Below are positions 54,129 to 64,000 of a stretch of 64,000 bases of DNA, in pieces (the stretch's first letter is position 1; each line of letters begins with the position of its first letter). The translations under genes and the position numbers were made by a program. The DNA is from Aeromonas piscicola (GTDB lineage: Bacteria > Pseudomonadota > Gammaproteobacteria > Enterobacterales > Aeromonadaceae), in assembly GCF_000820005.1 (NCBI RefSeq), contig NZ_CDBL01000080.1:1-64000 (forward strand). The letters are read 5' to 3'. The notes under the pieces are model-generated. The model had not been told where the DNA came from and did not search any database. It saw only the letters and a program-made list of their open reading frames with translations.

Positions 54129-54209
54129 ATGACCAAATCCGGCCTGCGGGCCCGCCCACTGTCGTTTGCCCTATTGCCAACCCTGATGATCGGGGGGCTA
54201 TCCGCATGA
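54129..54209 (+). CDS. First 26-codon mini-ORF copied from the barA start
   Basis: MTKSGLRARPLSFALLPT then LMIGGLSA and TGA. It is 77 nt upstream of the second copy and 154 nt upstream of barA. Compared with the barA start it has many synonymous as well as conservative changes and no indels. The TGA overlaps the ATG of the second copy (ATGA), so translation could re-start there. It has a weak ribosome binding site (AAGAAT). Expression is unknown. Confidence 0.55.
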   Translation: MTKSGLRARPLSFALLPTLMIGGLSA

Positions 54210-54282
54210 CCCAATCCGGCCTGCGCGCTCATGCCCTGTCATTGACAATCTTGCCCGCCCTGCTCTTCGGGGGACTATCCGC

Positions 54283-54286
<4 letters not shown>
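54206..54286 (+). CDS. Second 26-codon mini-ORF copied from the barA start
   Basis: MTQSGLRAHALSLTILPA then LLFGGLSA and TGA. The TGA overlaps the barA ATG at 54283 (ATGA). The hydrophobic pattern that forms TM1 in BarA is retained. With the first copy and barA it forms an exact 77-nt-period tandem triplication (54129, 54206, 54283). A GGGGGACTATCC stretch upstream of the next ATG might serve as Shine-Dalgarno sequence for it. Confidence 0.55.
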
Positions 54287-56994
<2,708 letters not shown>

Positions 56995-57125
56995 ATGAGC
57001 GGGATGCAGGGCAGCCCGCCATTGGCTGCGACCCCTTGCACCCTTTTCCTGACAGGGCCAACCCCGCTTTTTCTGACGCGGGGCCCGCCAAATGATAAAG
57101 TTGCGCCGTTTCTACAGGAGTCAAC

Positions 57126-57605
57126 ATGACCAACAACGATATTCTGCGCCGTCTGCGCTACGCGCTCACCATCAGCAATGACCAGATGGTCGAGATGTTT
57201 GCCAAAGGCAATCTGACGGTCACTCACGCCCAGTTGCACAGCTGGCTGATGAAAGAGGCGGCTGAAGGGGAAGAGCAAGAAGCGGGCTATGTCGCCTGTC
57301 CCGATGCAGCCCTGAGCCAGTTCCTCGACGGCTTCATCATAGCGCGCCGTGGCGTGCGGGAAGATGCCCCGGCCCAGGTGATCCCGAACCGGATCAACAA
57401 CAACATGATACTGCGCAAGCTGCGCATCGGCCTGAACTACAAGGAAGAGGACATGCTCGGCACGCTCAAGCTCGCCGATTTCAACCTCTCCAAGTCCGAA
57501 CTGAGTGCCCTGTTCCGCTCCAAGGATCACAAGCACTACCAGGATTGCGGGGATCAGATCCTGCGCAACTTCCTCATCGGCCTCACCGCCAAGTACCGCG
57601 CCTGA
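57126..57605 (+). CDS. yehS: DUF1456 family protein YehS
   Basis: A 159-residue protein made of two similar halves: MTNNDILRRLRYALTISND near residue 1 and NMILRKLRIGLNYKEEDM near residue 95, each followed by a FxKGNL/LADFNLS-type segment. This duplicated architecture is typical of DUF1456/YehS. Its function is unknown. CAGGAG precedes the ATG. It is followed 3 nt later by amiD, so the two are probably co-transcribed. Confidence 0.93.
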   Translation: MTNNDILRRLRYALTISNDQMVEMFAKGNLTVTHAQLHSWLMKEAAEGEEQEAGYVACPDAALSQFLDGFIIARRGVREDAPAQVIPNRINNNMILRKLRIGLNYKEEDMLGTLKLADFNLSKSELSALFRSKDHKHYQDCGDQILRNFLIGLTAKYRA

Positions 57606-57608
57606 GTC

Positions 57609-58535
57609 ATGGGCCAGCGTTTCCGCTCACTGTCAGCCCACCTCTCGCTGGCCAGAGGGTGGCGCTGGCCGTCGCGCCTTCCCGATTCGGGTCTGAACGG
57701 GGCCAGGTGGCTGCGGTTGTGGCCACTCTGCCTCATACTGCTGCTGAGCGCCTGCCAGCCTGCCCCCTATCAGCTCTCTTCCCGTTACCCCAGCGCCAAC
57801 CAGAATGAACGCATCGCCTTTCTGATCCTGCACTACACGGATGAGGACGACGCCCACTCACTGCGCCTGCTGACCGAACCGGCCCATCAGGTGAGCGCTC
57901 ACTACCTGATCCCCCGCGACACCGACCAGACACCGCTACCCGTCTACCAGCTGGTACCCGACAGCCAGCGTGCCTGGCATGCGGGCCGCAGTCGCTGGCA
58001 CCAGTATGCGGGGCTCAACGCCAGCTCCCTCGGCATCGAAATCGTCAATCTGGGCTATCCGCCGGAAGATGAGCTGCTACCCGCCCACCAGCGGCGCTGG
58101 CAGCCCTACACCCAGGCGCAGATCGCCGCCATCGGCGCCCTCACTCAGAAGCTGGTGCTGCGCTATCAAATACCGCCAACCCAGGTGCTGGCGCACAGCG
58201 ATGTCGCCCCCGAACGCAAGCAAGATCCCGGCCCCCACTTCCCCTGGCGCGAGCTCGCCCTGGACTACGGGGTCGGCGCCTGGCCCGACGAGGCCAGAGT
58301 CACAGCCCTGCGCCAACAACCGGCCCCCGCCTGGGATGCCCTCACCTGGCAGCAGCAACTCGCCCGTTACGGCTATGGGGTCACCCCAAGCGGCGCCTGG
58401 GACGAGCAGAGCCGCGCCGCCCTGCGCGCCTTCCAGCTCCATTTCCGTCCGGCCCTGGTCAGCGGCGAGCCCGACGAGCAGAGCCAGGCCATCCTCACTG
58501 CCCTGCTGGAACGTTACTTCCCCGAGCCGGGCTGA
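57609..58535 (+). CDS. amiD: N-acetylmuramoyl-L-alanine amidase AmiD (lipoprotein)
   Basis: A 308-residue outer-membrane lipoprotein amidase. The lipobox LLLSAC gives the lipidated Cys near residue 50. The amidase_2 domain has zinc ligands in FLILHYTDEDD, WHAGRSRW and VLAHSDVAPERKQDPGPHFPW. A C-terminal peptidoglycan-binding domain (YGYGVTPSGAWDEQSRAALRAFQ) follows. It cleaves muropeptides and anhydro-muropeptides. The ~35 residues before the signal helix are unusual; a TTG or other start closer to the helix (near 57717) is possible. Confidence 0.93.
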   Translation: MGQRFRSLSAHLSLARGWRWPSRLPDSGLNGARWLRLWPLCLILLLSACQPAPYQLSSRYPSANQNERIAFLILHYTDEDDAHSLRLLTEPAHQVSAHYLIPRDTDQTPLPVYQLVPDSQRAWHAGRSRWHQYAGLNASSLGIEIVNLGYPPEDELLPAHQRRWQPYTQAQIAAIGALTQKLVLRYQIPPTQVLAHSDVAPERKQDPGPHFPWRELALDYGVGAWPDEARVTALRQQPAPAWDALTWQQQLARYGYGVTPSGAWDEQSRAALRAFQLHFRPALVSGEPDEQSQAILTALLERYFPEPG

Positions 58536-58551
58536 GCATCTCTCCTGACAA

Positions 58552-58583
58552 CGAAAGAGGGACGCCATGGCGTCCCTCTTTCG
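58552..58583. terminator. Bidirectional hairpin between amiD and agaR
   Basis: A perfect 15-bp palindrome, arms CGAAAGAGGGACGCC and GGCGTCCCTCTTTCG, between converging amiD and agaR. Its core closely resembles the hairpin between hemW and arfA (GAGGG-CGCCATGGCG-CCCTC). Confidence 0.75.
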
Positions 58584-58604
58584 CACTCTCTGTTTGCAGC
58601 AGGT

Positions 58605-59402
58605 TCAGGCCGCAACCAGCAACACCTCTATCCCCGCCTGGCGCAGCCCGGCCAGGGTTTCGGCCGCAATGGCATCATCGGTGATCAGGGTGTGGATCCG
58701 CCGGGTGTCGACGATCTTGTGCAGACTCAACCGACCAAACTTGCTGGAATCGGTCACCACTATGATGCGCTCGGCCACGTGGCACATACAGCGGTTGAGG
58801 CGCGCCTCATCCTCATGATGGGTGCTGACGCCGCGCTCCAGATCGATGCCATCCACCCCGAGAAACAGCAGATCGAAGTGGTAGTTCTGCAGGGACAGAT
58901 CCGCCTGGGCGCCGTAGAAAGAGAGCGACTTGCGGCGCAGGTGCCCCCCCGTCATCAGCAACTCCACCCCCTCAGCTTCCAGCAGGGCATTTGCCACGTT
59001 CATGCCGTTGGTCATCACCACTATCTCCTGGTGCTCGCGCAGGTGACGCGCCACCTCCAGAGTGGTAGTTCCCGAATCGAGAATGAGCCGACTCCCGGCC
59101 TGCACCAGGCTCGCCGCCATGGCACCGATACGCTGCTTGACCGGGGTATTGAGCATGCTCTTGTCGGCTATGGTGCGCTCGGGCATCGCCTGATTCGGTT
59201 CGCACAAGAGGGCACCACCATAGGCGCGTACTGCCACCCCCTGTTTCTCCAGAAACGCCAGATCGTTGCGAATAGTGACTGTGGATACCTGATAGTGACT
59301 GGCCAGCTCGTTGACCTGGACACTGCCATTGCTGCGTAGTTGCTGAATGATGCGTTCCCGCCGCTCGCTGGTGCCAAGCACGTTTTTTTCGGTTGTTTGC
59401 AT
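58605..59402 (-). CDS. agaR: DeoR-family repressor AgaR
   Basis: A 265-residue DeoR/GlpR-type repressor. The HTH is [20 protein letters not shown] followed by [20 protein letters not shown]. The sugar-phosphate sensing domain has [15 protein letters not shown] and [16 protein letters not shown]. It matches AgaR, which represses N-acetylgalactosamine/galactosamine genes. It is divergent from the kbaZ operon across a 272-nt region with AgaR-like operators. Confidence 0.93.
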   Translation of the reverse strand: MQTTEKNVLGTSERRERIIQQLRSNGSVQVNELASHYQVSTVTIRNDLAFLEKQGVAVRAYGGALLCEPNQAMPERTIADKSMLNTPVKQRIGAMAASLVQAGSRLILDSGTTTLEVARHLREHQEIVVMTNGMNVANALLEAEGVELLMTGGHLRRKSLSFYGAQADLSLQNYHFDLLFLGVDGIDLERGVSTHHEDEARLNRCMCHVAERIIVVTDSSKFGRLSLHKIVDTRRIHTLITDDAIAAETLAGLRQAGIEVLLVAA

Positions 59403-59674
59403 AATTTCTCTGCCGGAGTGCTGTGATGAAAACCTAGCCTTTCACTTCGTTACGTTTGCCTATTAACACTCAGCCTTTATGCCAAATCAAGCTTTCATTG
59501 ATTTTAAAAGCCTCACAAGACTCTTCTTGAATGCCAAAAACCTTTCTATTCATTTCTTTTTGTGATCTTGCTCAAGATATGAGCACGCTTTTGTTTCGTT
59601 TAAGGGGCGAGATGCCTAGGGTAAAGAAAGAAATCGAAAGATAAAGATCGCATTCAGCCATAAGGAAGAGGGAA
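59403..59674. promoter_or_regulatory. agaR-kbaZ intergenic control region
   Basis: Two sites resemble the E. coli AgaR operator consensus as I recall it (T-rich, TTTCRTTTYRTTTY core): 59436-59459 near agaR and 59539-59562 on the operon side. A weaker third match lies at 59622-59645 on the minus strand. TGTGATCTTGCTCAAG at 59561-59576 has one good CRP half-site and abuts the second operator. This suggests repression by AgaR plus catabolite activation. Confidence 0.6.
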
Positions 59675-60988
59675 ATGAAATCAATGCTGGCACTGATCGC
59701 ACGACACAAGCAGGGGGAAGCAGTCGGGATCTATGCCGTCTGCTCTGCCCACCCGCTGGTGCTGGAGGCCGCCCTGCGGCTGGCGGTACAAGGGGATGAT
59801 CTGCTGCTGGTCGAGGCCACCTCCAATCAGGTGGATCAATTCGGCGGCTATACCGGCATGACGCCGGTGGATTTTCGCGATCGCCTGCATCGACTCGCCG
59901 CCGAGTGCAATTTTCCCCTGCAACGACTGGTATTGGGGGGGGATCACCTGGGCCCCAACCGCTGGCAGGGGGAGCCAGCCGAGCAAGCCATGGAACACGC
60001 CGAGGTGCTGATCGCCAGCTATGTCGCCGCCGGCTTCAAGAAGATCCACCTCGATTGCAGCATGTCCTGCCTGGGGGATCCAGTGCCGCTCCCCGATGAG
60101 CTGGTCGCCGAGCGAGCCGCGCGGCTGGCCCTGGTCGCCGAGCAGACCTGCCAGGCCGAGTTTGGCTGCTGCGACCTGGTCTATGTGATAGGCACAGAGG
60201 TACCGGTACCGGGCGGCGCCCATGAGACGCTGGCCGAGCTGGCCGTGACCACACCGGAAGCCGCCCGCCATACCTTGAGCACTCACCAGCAAGCCTTTGC
60301 CAGGATCGGACTCGACGCCATCTGGCCACGGGTGATCGGCCTGGTGGTGCAACCCGGGGTGGAGTTCGACCACACCCATGTCATCGACTATCGATCCGAC
60401 AAGGCCGCCCCCCTCAGCCGGATGATCGAAGCCTATCCCCATCTGGTGTTCGAGGCGCACTCCACCGACTACCAGACCCCGCAAGCCTACTGCCAGCTGG
60501 TGCGCGATCACTTCGCCATCCTCAAGGTCGGCCCGGCCCTCACCTTCGCCCTGCGGGAGGCGCTGTTCGCCCTCGCCGCCATCGAGGAGGAGCTGGTGGT
60601 TGCCCGTGCCTGCTCGGGCCTGCGCCAGGTGCTGGAGGAGACAATGCTGGATCGCCCCGACTTCTGGCGCAGTCACTATCAGGGCAATGCCAACGAGTGC
60701 CGGCTGGCCCGCGGTTACAGCTATTCCGACCGCATTCGCTACTACTGGCCCGACAGCCGGGTCGACGACTGCTACGCCCGGCTGATCGCCAACCTGGCCG
60801 CCGAGCCCATTCCCCTGCCGCTGCTCAGCCAGCATCTGCCGCTGCAATACCGCAAGGTACGCCAGGGCACGCTGTCGGCCAAGGCCCACGACCTCATTCT
60901 CGATCAAGTGCAGGAGGTGCTGCGCCAATACGCCCAGGCCTGTGGCACCACCCCCGCCAGTCATTCCCGGCTCACCCCGGTTGCATAA
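59675..60988 (+). CDS. kbaZ: Tagatose-1,6-bisphosphate aldolase subunit KbaZ
   Basis: A 437-residue KbaZ/GatZ-family protein ([68 protein letters not shown]). In E. coli KbaZ supports activity of the catalytic subunit KbaY, which cleaves tagatose-1,6-bisphosphate at the end of the galactosamine pathway. AAGGAAGAGGG precedes the ATG. It leads the aga operon; no kbaY is seen before the window ends. Confidence 0.93.
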   Translation: MKSMLALIARHKQGEAVGIYAVCSAHPLVLEAALRLAVQGDDLLLVEATSNQVDQFGGYTGMTPVDFRDRLHRLAAECNFPLQRLVLGGDHLGPNRWQGEPAEQAMEHAEVLIASYVAAGFKKIHLDCSMSCLGDPVPLPDELVAERAARLALVAEQTCQAEFGCCDLVYVIGTEVPVPGGAHETLAELAVTTPEAARHTLSTHQQAFARIGLDAIWPRVIGLVVQPGVEFDHTHVIDYRSDKAAPLSRMIEAYPHLVFEAHSTDYQTPQAYCQLVRDHFAILKVGPALTFALREALFALAAIEEELVVARACSGLRQVLEETMLDRPDFWRSHYQGNANECRLARGYSYSDRIRYYWPDSRVDDCYARLIANLAAEPIPLPLLSQHLPLQYRKVRQGTLSAKAHDLILDQVQEVLRQYAQACGTTPASHSRLTPVA

Positions 60989-61000
60989 GGAGTTGTAGAG

Positions 61001-62170
61001 ATGATCCTCGGTTATCCAGAAGAGACACTGCGCAGGGCCAACGGCCTGGCCACCGCCCGCGAAATCCGGCAGCAACCCGCCGCCTGGCGGGAGACTCTCA
61101 CCATGGTGGAGGAGTGCCGCGCCACCATAGAACACTTCCTGCTGCCCCTGCTGTCGCGGGGCAACCTGCGGGTGATCCTGACCGGCGCCGGCACCTCCGC
61201 CTTTGCCGGCCGGGCTCTGGCGCCCTACCTCTGCGCCAGACTCAATGGCCGCTTCGAGGCAATCGCCACCACCGACATAGTCACAGACCCTGGCGAATAC
61301 CTGGCGCAGGATTGCCCGACCCTGCTCATCTCCTTCGCCCGCTCCGGCAACAGCCCGGAGAGCGTGGCCGCCGTCGAACTGGCCAGCCAGCTGCTGAGCG
61401 AATGCCACCACCTGGTGCTCACCTGCAACGGCGAAGGGGAACTCTATCGTCGTTGCCAGAAAGATGCCCGCTCCCTGGCGCTGCTGATGCCACCCCAGAC
61501 CCACGACCGCAGCTTTGCCATGACCAGCAGCCTGACCAGCATGATGCTGAGCTGCCTGGCGGTGTTCCTGCCGCGCCAGTTCAATCCTGCCGCCTGCCAG
61601 CCGCTCATCGCCCTGGGGGAAGCCATTTTGCCCCAGGCTGAGCTACGGGTTCCCGAATGGAATCAACCACTGCCAGAGCGGGTCATCTACCTCGGCAGCG
61701 GCAGCCTGCAGGGGGTGGCCCAGGAGGCGGCACTCAAGCTGCTTGAGCTCACCGCGGGTCAGCTGATGGCCATGTACGACTCCCCCACCGGCTTTCGCCA
61801 CGGGCCCAAGTCGGCCGTCAACCGCCAGACCCTGATAGTGCTGATGATCTCCAACGATCCCTACACTCGCCAGTACGATCTGGACCTGCTCACCGAGCTG
61901 CGCCAGGACGGCCACGCCGCCCGGGTCGTCGCCCTGGCCGATCGGCCGGATCCGCTCATCGCGGCCGGCGAGCACATCTATCTGCCCACCCCCCTCAACG
62001 GCGACGATGCCGAACTGGCGCTCTGCTACCTGCTCTACGCCCAGTTTTACGCCTTCCACACCGCGCTATTGTTAGGCATTACACCTGACAACCCCTGCCC
62101 GAGCGGCCGGGTCAACCGGGTCGTGCAGGGCGTCAACATCTATCCGTTCAACCAGCAAGGAGGCGTCTGA
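61001..62170 (+). CDS. agaS: Galactosamine-6-phosphate deaminase/isomerase AgaS
   Basis: A 389-residue protein with two SIS domains (VILTGAGTSAFAGRALAPYL; LISFARSGNSPESVAAVELA; ERVIYLGSGSLQGVAQEAAL). AgaS converts D-galactosamine-6-phosphate to tagatose-6-phosphate with release of ammonia. AAGGAG precedes the ATG, 12 nt after kbaZ. Its last base overlaps the first base of agaV (TGATG), so these are coupled. Confidence 0.95.
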   Translation: MILGYPEETLRRANGLATAREIRQQPAAWRETLTMVEECRATIEHFLLPLLSRGNLRVILTGAGTSAFAGRALAPYLCARLNGRFEAIATTDIVTDPGEYLAQDCPTLLISFARSGNSPESVAAVELASQLLSECHHLVLTCNGEGELYRRCQKDARSLALLMPPQTHDRSFAMTSSLTSMMLSCLAVFLPRQFNPAACQPLIALGEAILPQAELRVPEWNQPLPERVIYLGSGSLQGVAQEAALKLLELTAGQLMAMYDSPTGFRHGPKSAVNRQTLIVLMISNDPYTRQYDLDLLTELRQDGHAARVVALADRPDPLIAAGEHIYLPTPLNGDDAELALCYLLYAQFYAFHTALLLGITPDNPCPSGRVNRVVQGVNIYPFNQQGGV

Positions 62171-62643
62171 TGCCCAACATAGTGCTGAGCCGTATCGACG
62201 AGCGGCTGATCCACGGTCAGGTCGGGGTGCAATGGGTCGGGTTTGCCGGCGCCAACCTGGTGCTGGTGGCCAATGACGAGGTGGCGGAAGACCCCATACA
62301 GCAGAACCTGATGGAGATGGTGCTGGCGGAGGGGATAGCGGTGCGCTTCTGGCCACTGCAGAAGGTGATCGACAACATAGGCAAGGCCGCCGATCGCCAG
62401 AAGATATTGCTGGTGTGCAAGAACCCGACGGATTTTCGCACCCTGGTCGCGGGGGGCGTGCCCATCCCCCGCATCAACGTCGGCAACATGCACTACGCCG
62501 ACGGCAAGCGTCAGATCCACAAGACGGTATCCGTGGATGAGACGGACATAGCGGCGTTTCGCGCCCTGCAGGACGCCCACGTCGAGTGCTTTGTCCAGGG
62601 AGTGCCGACCGAACCGGCACAGGACATTTTCAACCTGATCTGA
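62170..62643 (+). CDS. agaV: PTS IIB component, N-acetylgalactosamine-specific (AgaV)
   Basis: A 157-residue mannose-family EIIB protein. The phosphorylated His15 is in SRIDERLIHGQVGVQWVG. It passes phosphate from EIIA to the incoming sugar at the AgaW/AgaE permease. The start overlaps the agaS stop, and AGGAGG lies upstream. E. coli AgaV (157 residues) is the best match by memory; the closely related AgaB is galactosamine-specific. Confidence 0.9.
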   Translation: MPNIVLSRIDERLIHGQVGVQWVGFAGANLVLVANDEVAEDPIQQNLMEMVLAEGIAVRFWPLQKVIDNIGKAADRQKILLVCKNPTDFRTLVAGGVPIPRINVGNMHYADGKRQIHKTVSVDETDIAAFRALQDAHVECFVQGVPTEPAQDIFNLI

Positions 62644-62658
62644 TTAAGGACAATTGTG

Positions 62659-63435
62659 ATGGAAATCAGTTTATTGCAAGGGCTCTTGCTGGGCATTCTG
62701 GCGTTCTTCGCCGGACTTGACCTGTTCAACGGCCTGACTCACTTCCACAGGCCCGTGGTACTGGGTCCGCTGGTGGGCCTGATCCTCGGCGACCTACCCA
62801 CCGGCATACTGGTGGGCGGCACCCTGGAGCTGGTCTGGATGGGGCTGGCGCCGCTGGCGGGGGCGCAACCGCCCAACGTCATCATAGGCACCATAGTCGG
62901 TGCCACCTTCGCCATCACCACAGGGGTCAAGCCGGATGTGGCGGTCGGGGTCGCAGTCCCCTTCGCGGTCGCGGTCCAGATGGGGATCACCTTCCTCTTC
63001 TCGGTGATGTCGGGGGTCATGTCCCGCTGTGACCGTATGGCGGAGGCAGGCGATACCCGTGGCATAGAGCGGGTCAACTACCTTGCCCTGCTGGCGCTCG
63101 GCACCTTCTACTTCCTGTGCGCCTTCATGCCCACCTACTTCGGGGCAGAACACGCCAAGACCGCCATCGACGTGCTGCCCGCCCGCCTCATCGACGGCCT
63201 CGGGGTCGCCGGCGGCATCATGCCCGCCATCGGCTTCGCCGTGCTGCTCAAGATCATGATGAAGAACGTCTACATCCCCTACTTCATCCTCGGCTTCGTC
63301 GCCGCCGCCTGGCTCAAGCTGCCTGTGCTGGCCATAGCCGCAGCCGCTCTGGCCATGGCCCTGATCGACTTCATGCGCAAGGACCCGGCGCCGCAAGCCC
63401 GCCCCACCCAGGAGGAAACTGAAGATGGTATCTAA
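62659..63435 (+). CDS. agaW: PTS IIC component, N-acetylgalactosamine-specific (AgaW)
   Basis: A 258-residue mannose-family EIIC permease subunit with ~8 hydrophobic segments and the family signature GTLELVWMGLAPLAGAQPPN. It forms the membrane channel with EIID. AAGGA precedes ATG 62659; a GTG one codon earlier is unlikely. Its 3' end overlaps agaE by 11 nt. Confidence 0.93.
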   Translation: MEISLLQGLLLGILAFFAGLDLFNGLTHFHRPVVLGPLVGLILGDLPTGILVGGTLELVWMGLAPLAGAQPPNVIIGTIVGATFAITTGVKPDVAVGVAVPFAVAVQMGITFLFSVMSGVMSRCDRMAEAGDTRGIERVNYLALLALGTFYFLCAFMPTYFGAEHAKTAIDVLPARLIDGLGVAGGIMPAIGFAVLLKIMMKNVYIPYFILGFVAAAWLKLPVLAIAAAALAMALIDFMRKDPAPQARPTQEETEDGI

Positions 63436-64000
63436 CAACACAGCCCGGCAGATCGCCCCGGCGGCCGAGCAACAACCGACCCGCGCCGTCTCCGACGACG
63501 TCTACGAAGATCAGCAACTGGGGGCCGAGCTGACCCGCCAGGACATCAATCGCTTCGCCTTGCGCTCCCTGCTGTTGCAAGCCTCCTTCAACTACGAGCG
63601 GATGCAGGCTTCCGGCTGGCTCTACGGCCTGCTGCCGGCGCTGCAGAAGATCCACACCAACCCCAATGATCTCTCCCGGGCCATGAAGGGGCACATGGGC
63701 TTCTTCAACACCCACCCTTTCCTGGTCACTTTCGTGATGGGCATAGTGCTGGCGATGGAGCGCTCAAAGCAGAACGTCAACAGCATACAGAGCACCAAGA
63801 TTGCGGTCGGCGCACCGCTGGGCGGGATCGGGGATGCCATGTTCTGGCTCACCCTGCTGCCCATCTGCGGCGGTATCGGTGCCGATCTGGCATTGCAGGG
63901 CTCCATCATGGGCGCCGTGTTCTTCTTCCTGCTGTTCAATGTGGTGCACTTCGGCCTGCGCTTCGGGCTGGCGCACTACGCCTACCGCATGGGGGTCGCC
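63425..64000 (+). CDS. agaE: PTS IID component, N-acetylgalactosamine-specific (partial)
   Basis: The first 192 codons of a mannose-family EIID subunit; the gene runs off the window. It shows LTRQDINRFALRSLLLQASF, NYERMQASGWLYGLLPAL, HMGFFNTHPFLVTFVMGIVL and VGAPLGGIGDAMFWLTLLPI, all typical of EIID. The start overlaps agaW by 11 nt. EIIA, the deacetylase AgaA and KbaY would be expected further on. Confidence 0.93.
   Translation, partial: MVSNNTARQIAPAAEQQPTRAVSDDVYEDQQLGAELTRQDINRFALRSLLLQASFNYERMQASGWLYGLLPALQKIHTNPNDLSRAMKGHMGFFNTHPFLVTFVMGIVLAMERSKQNVNSIQSTKIAVGAPLGGIGDAMFWLTLLPICGGIGADLALQGSIMGAVFFFLLFNVVHFGLRFGLAHYAYRMGVA

Noticed and set aside
57087..57160. Extra copy of the yehS start (GATAAAGTTGCGCCG against GATATTCTGCGCCG)
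   Set aside because: Similarity covers only ~20 nt with gaps and could be chance; not strong enough to join the gene-end class.

Overview
The window is a gene-dense, GC-rich stretch of gammaproteobacterial core chromosome, most likely from Aeromonas. The reasons are a 589-residue M4 elastase of the AhyB type, proteins that consistently resemble Escherichia/Vibrio orthologues without being identical, and the gene order. I see no phage, insertion sequence, rRNA operon or CRISPR array. About 58 genes are supported, plus one tRNA and one broken gene.

Layout. 0.3-4 kb: rapA and rluA. 4-6.7 kb (minus): a periplasmic protein with a molybdopterin-oxidoreductase-like fold, a membrane GGDEF/EAL protein translationally coupled to it, and a YjfB-type motility protein. 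6.8-8.8 kb: groES-groEL behind a clear sigma-32 promoter. 9-14.2 kb: a MATE pump, fxsA, aspA and dcuA. 14.4-19.7 kb: a porin, mdtH diverging from a LysR regulator, and the secreted elastase. 20-28 kb: two ribosomal-protein-type acetyltransferases, a small repeat lipoprotein, an oxidoreductase, a Bcr/CflA pump, rdgB-hemW, arfA, a DHFR-like protein and zntR. 28.3-32.5 kb: purH-purD and a cytochrome b562/b561 pair. 32.6-33.2 kb: a TPR pseudogene and tRNA-Ile(CAU). 33.4-38.1 kb (minus): the macromolecular synthesis operon rpsU-yqeY-dnaG-rpoD, divergent from tsaD. 39.3-52.5 kb (minus): relA-mazG-pyrG-eno-ftsB-ispD-ispF-truD-surE-pcm-yqaA-nlpD-rpoS. 52.7-58.5 kb: rlmD diverging from barA, then yehS and amiD. 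58.6 kb to the end: agaR diverging from an N-acetylgalactosamine/galactosamine PTS and catabolic operon (kbaZ, agaS, agaV, agaW, agaE) that runs off the edge.

Most unusual signal. At least five genes carry extra, diverged tandem copies of one of their own ends in the adjoining intergenic DNA. barA has two extra 77-nt copies of its first 26 codons, each an intact mini-ORF ending in TGA that overlaps the next ATG. ispF has two decayed copies of its start region, and the upstream one holds the good Shine-Dalgarno sequence. rlmD, rimJ and rapA each have a second copy of their 3' end after the stop codon. I found these by reading the sequence; no statistics or database searches were run. Other leads are an arfA hairpin overlapping its stop codon, a lux-box-like dyad upstream of the elastase, twin palindromes upstream of aspA, and a nested inverted repeat upstream of relA.
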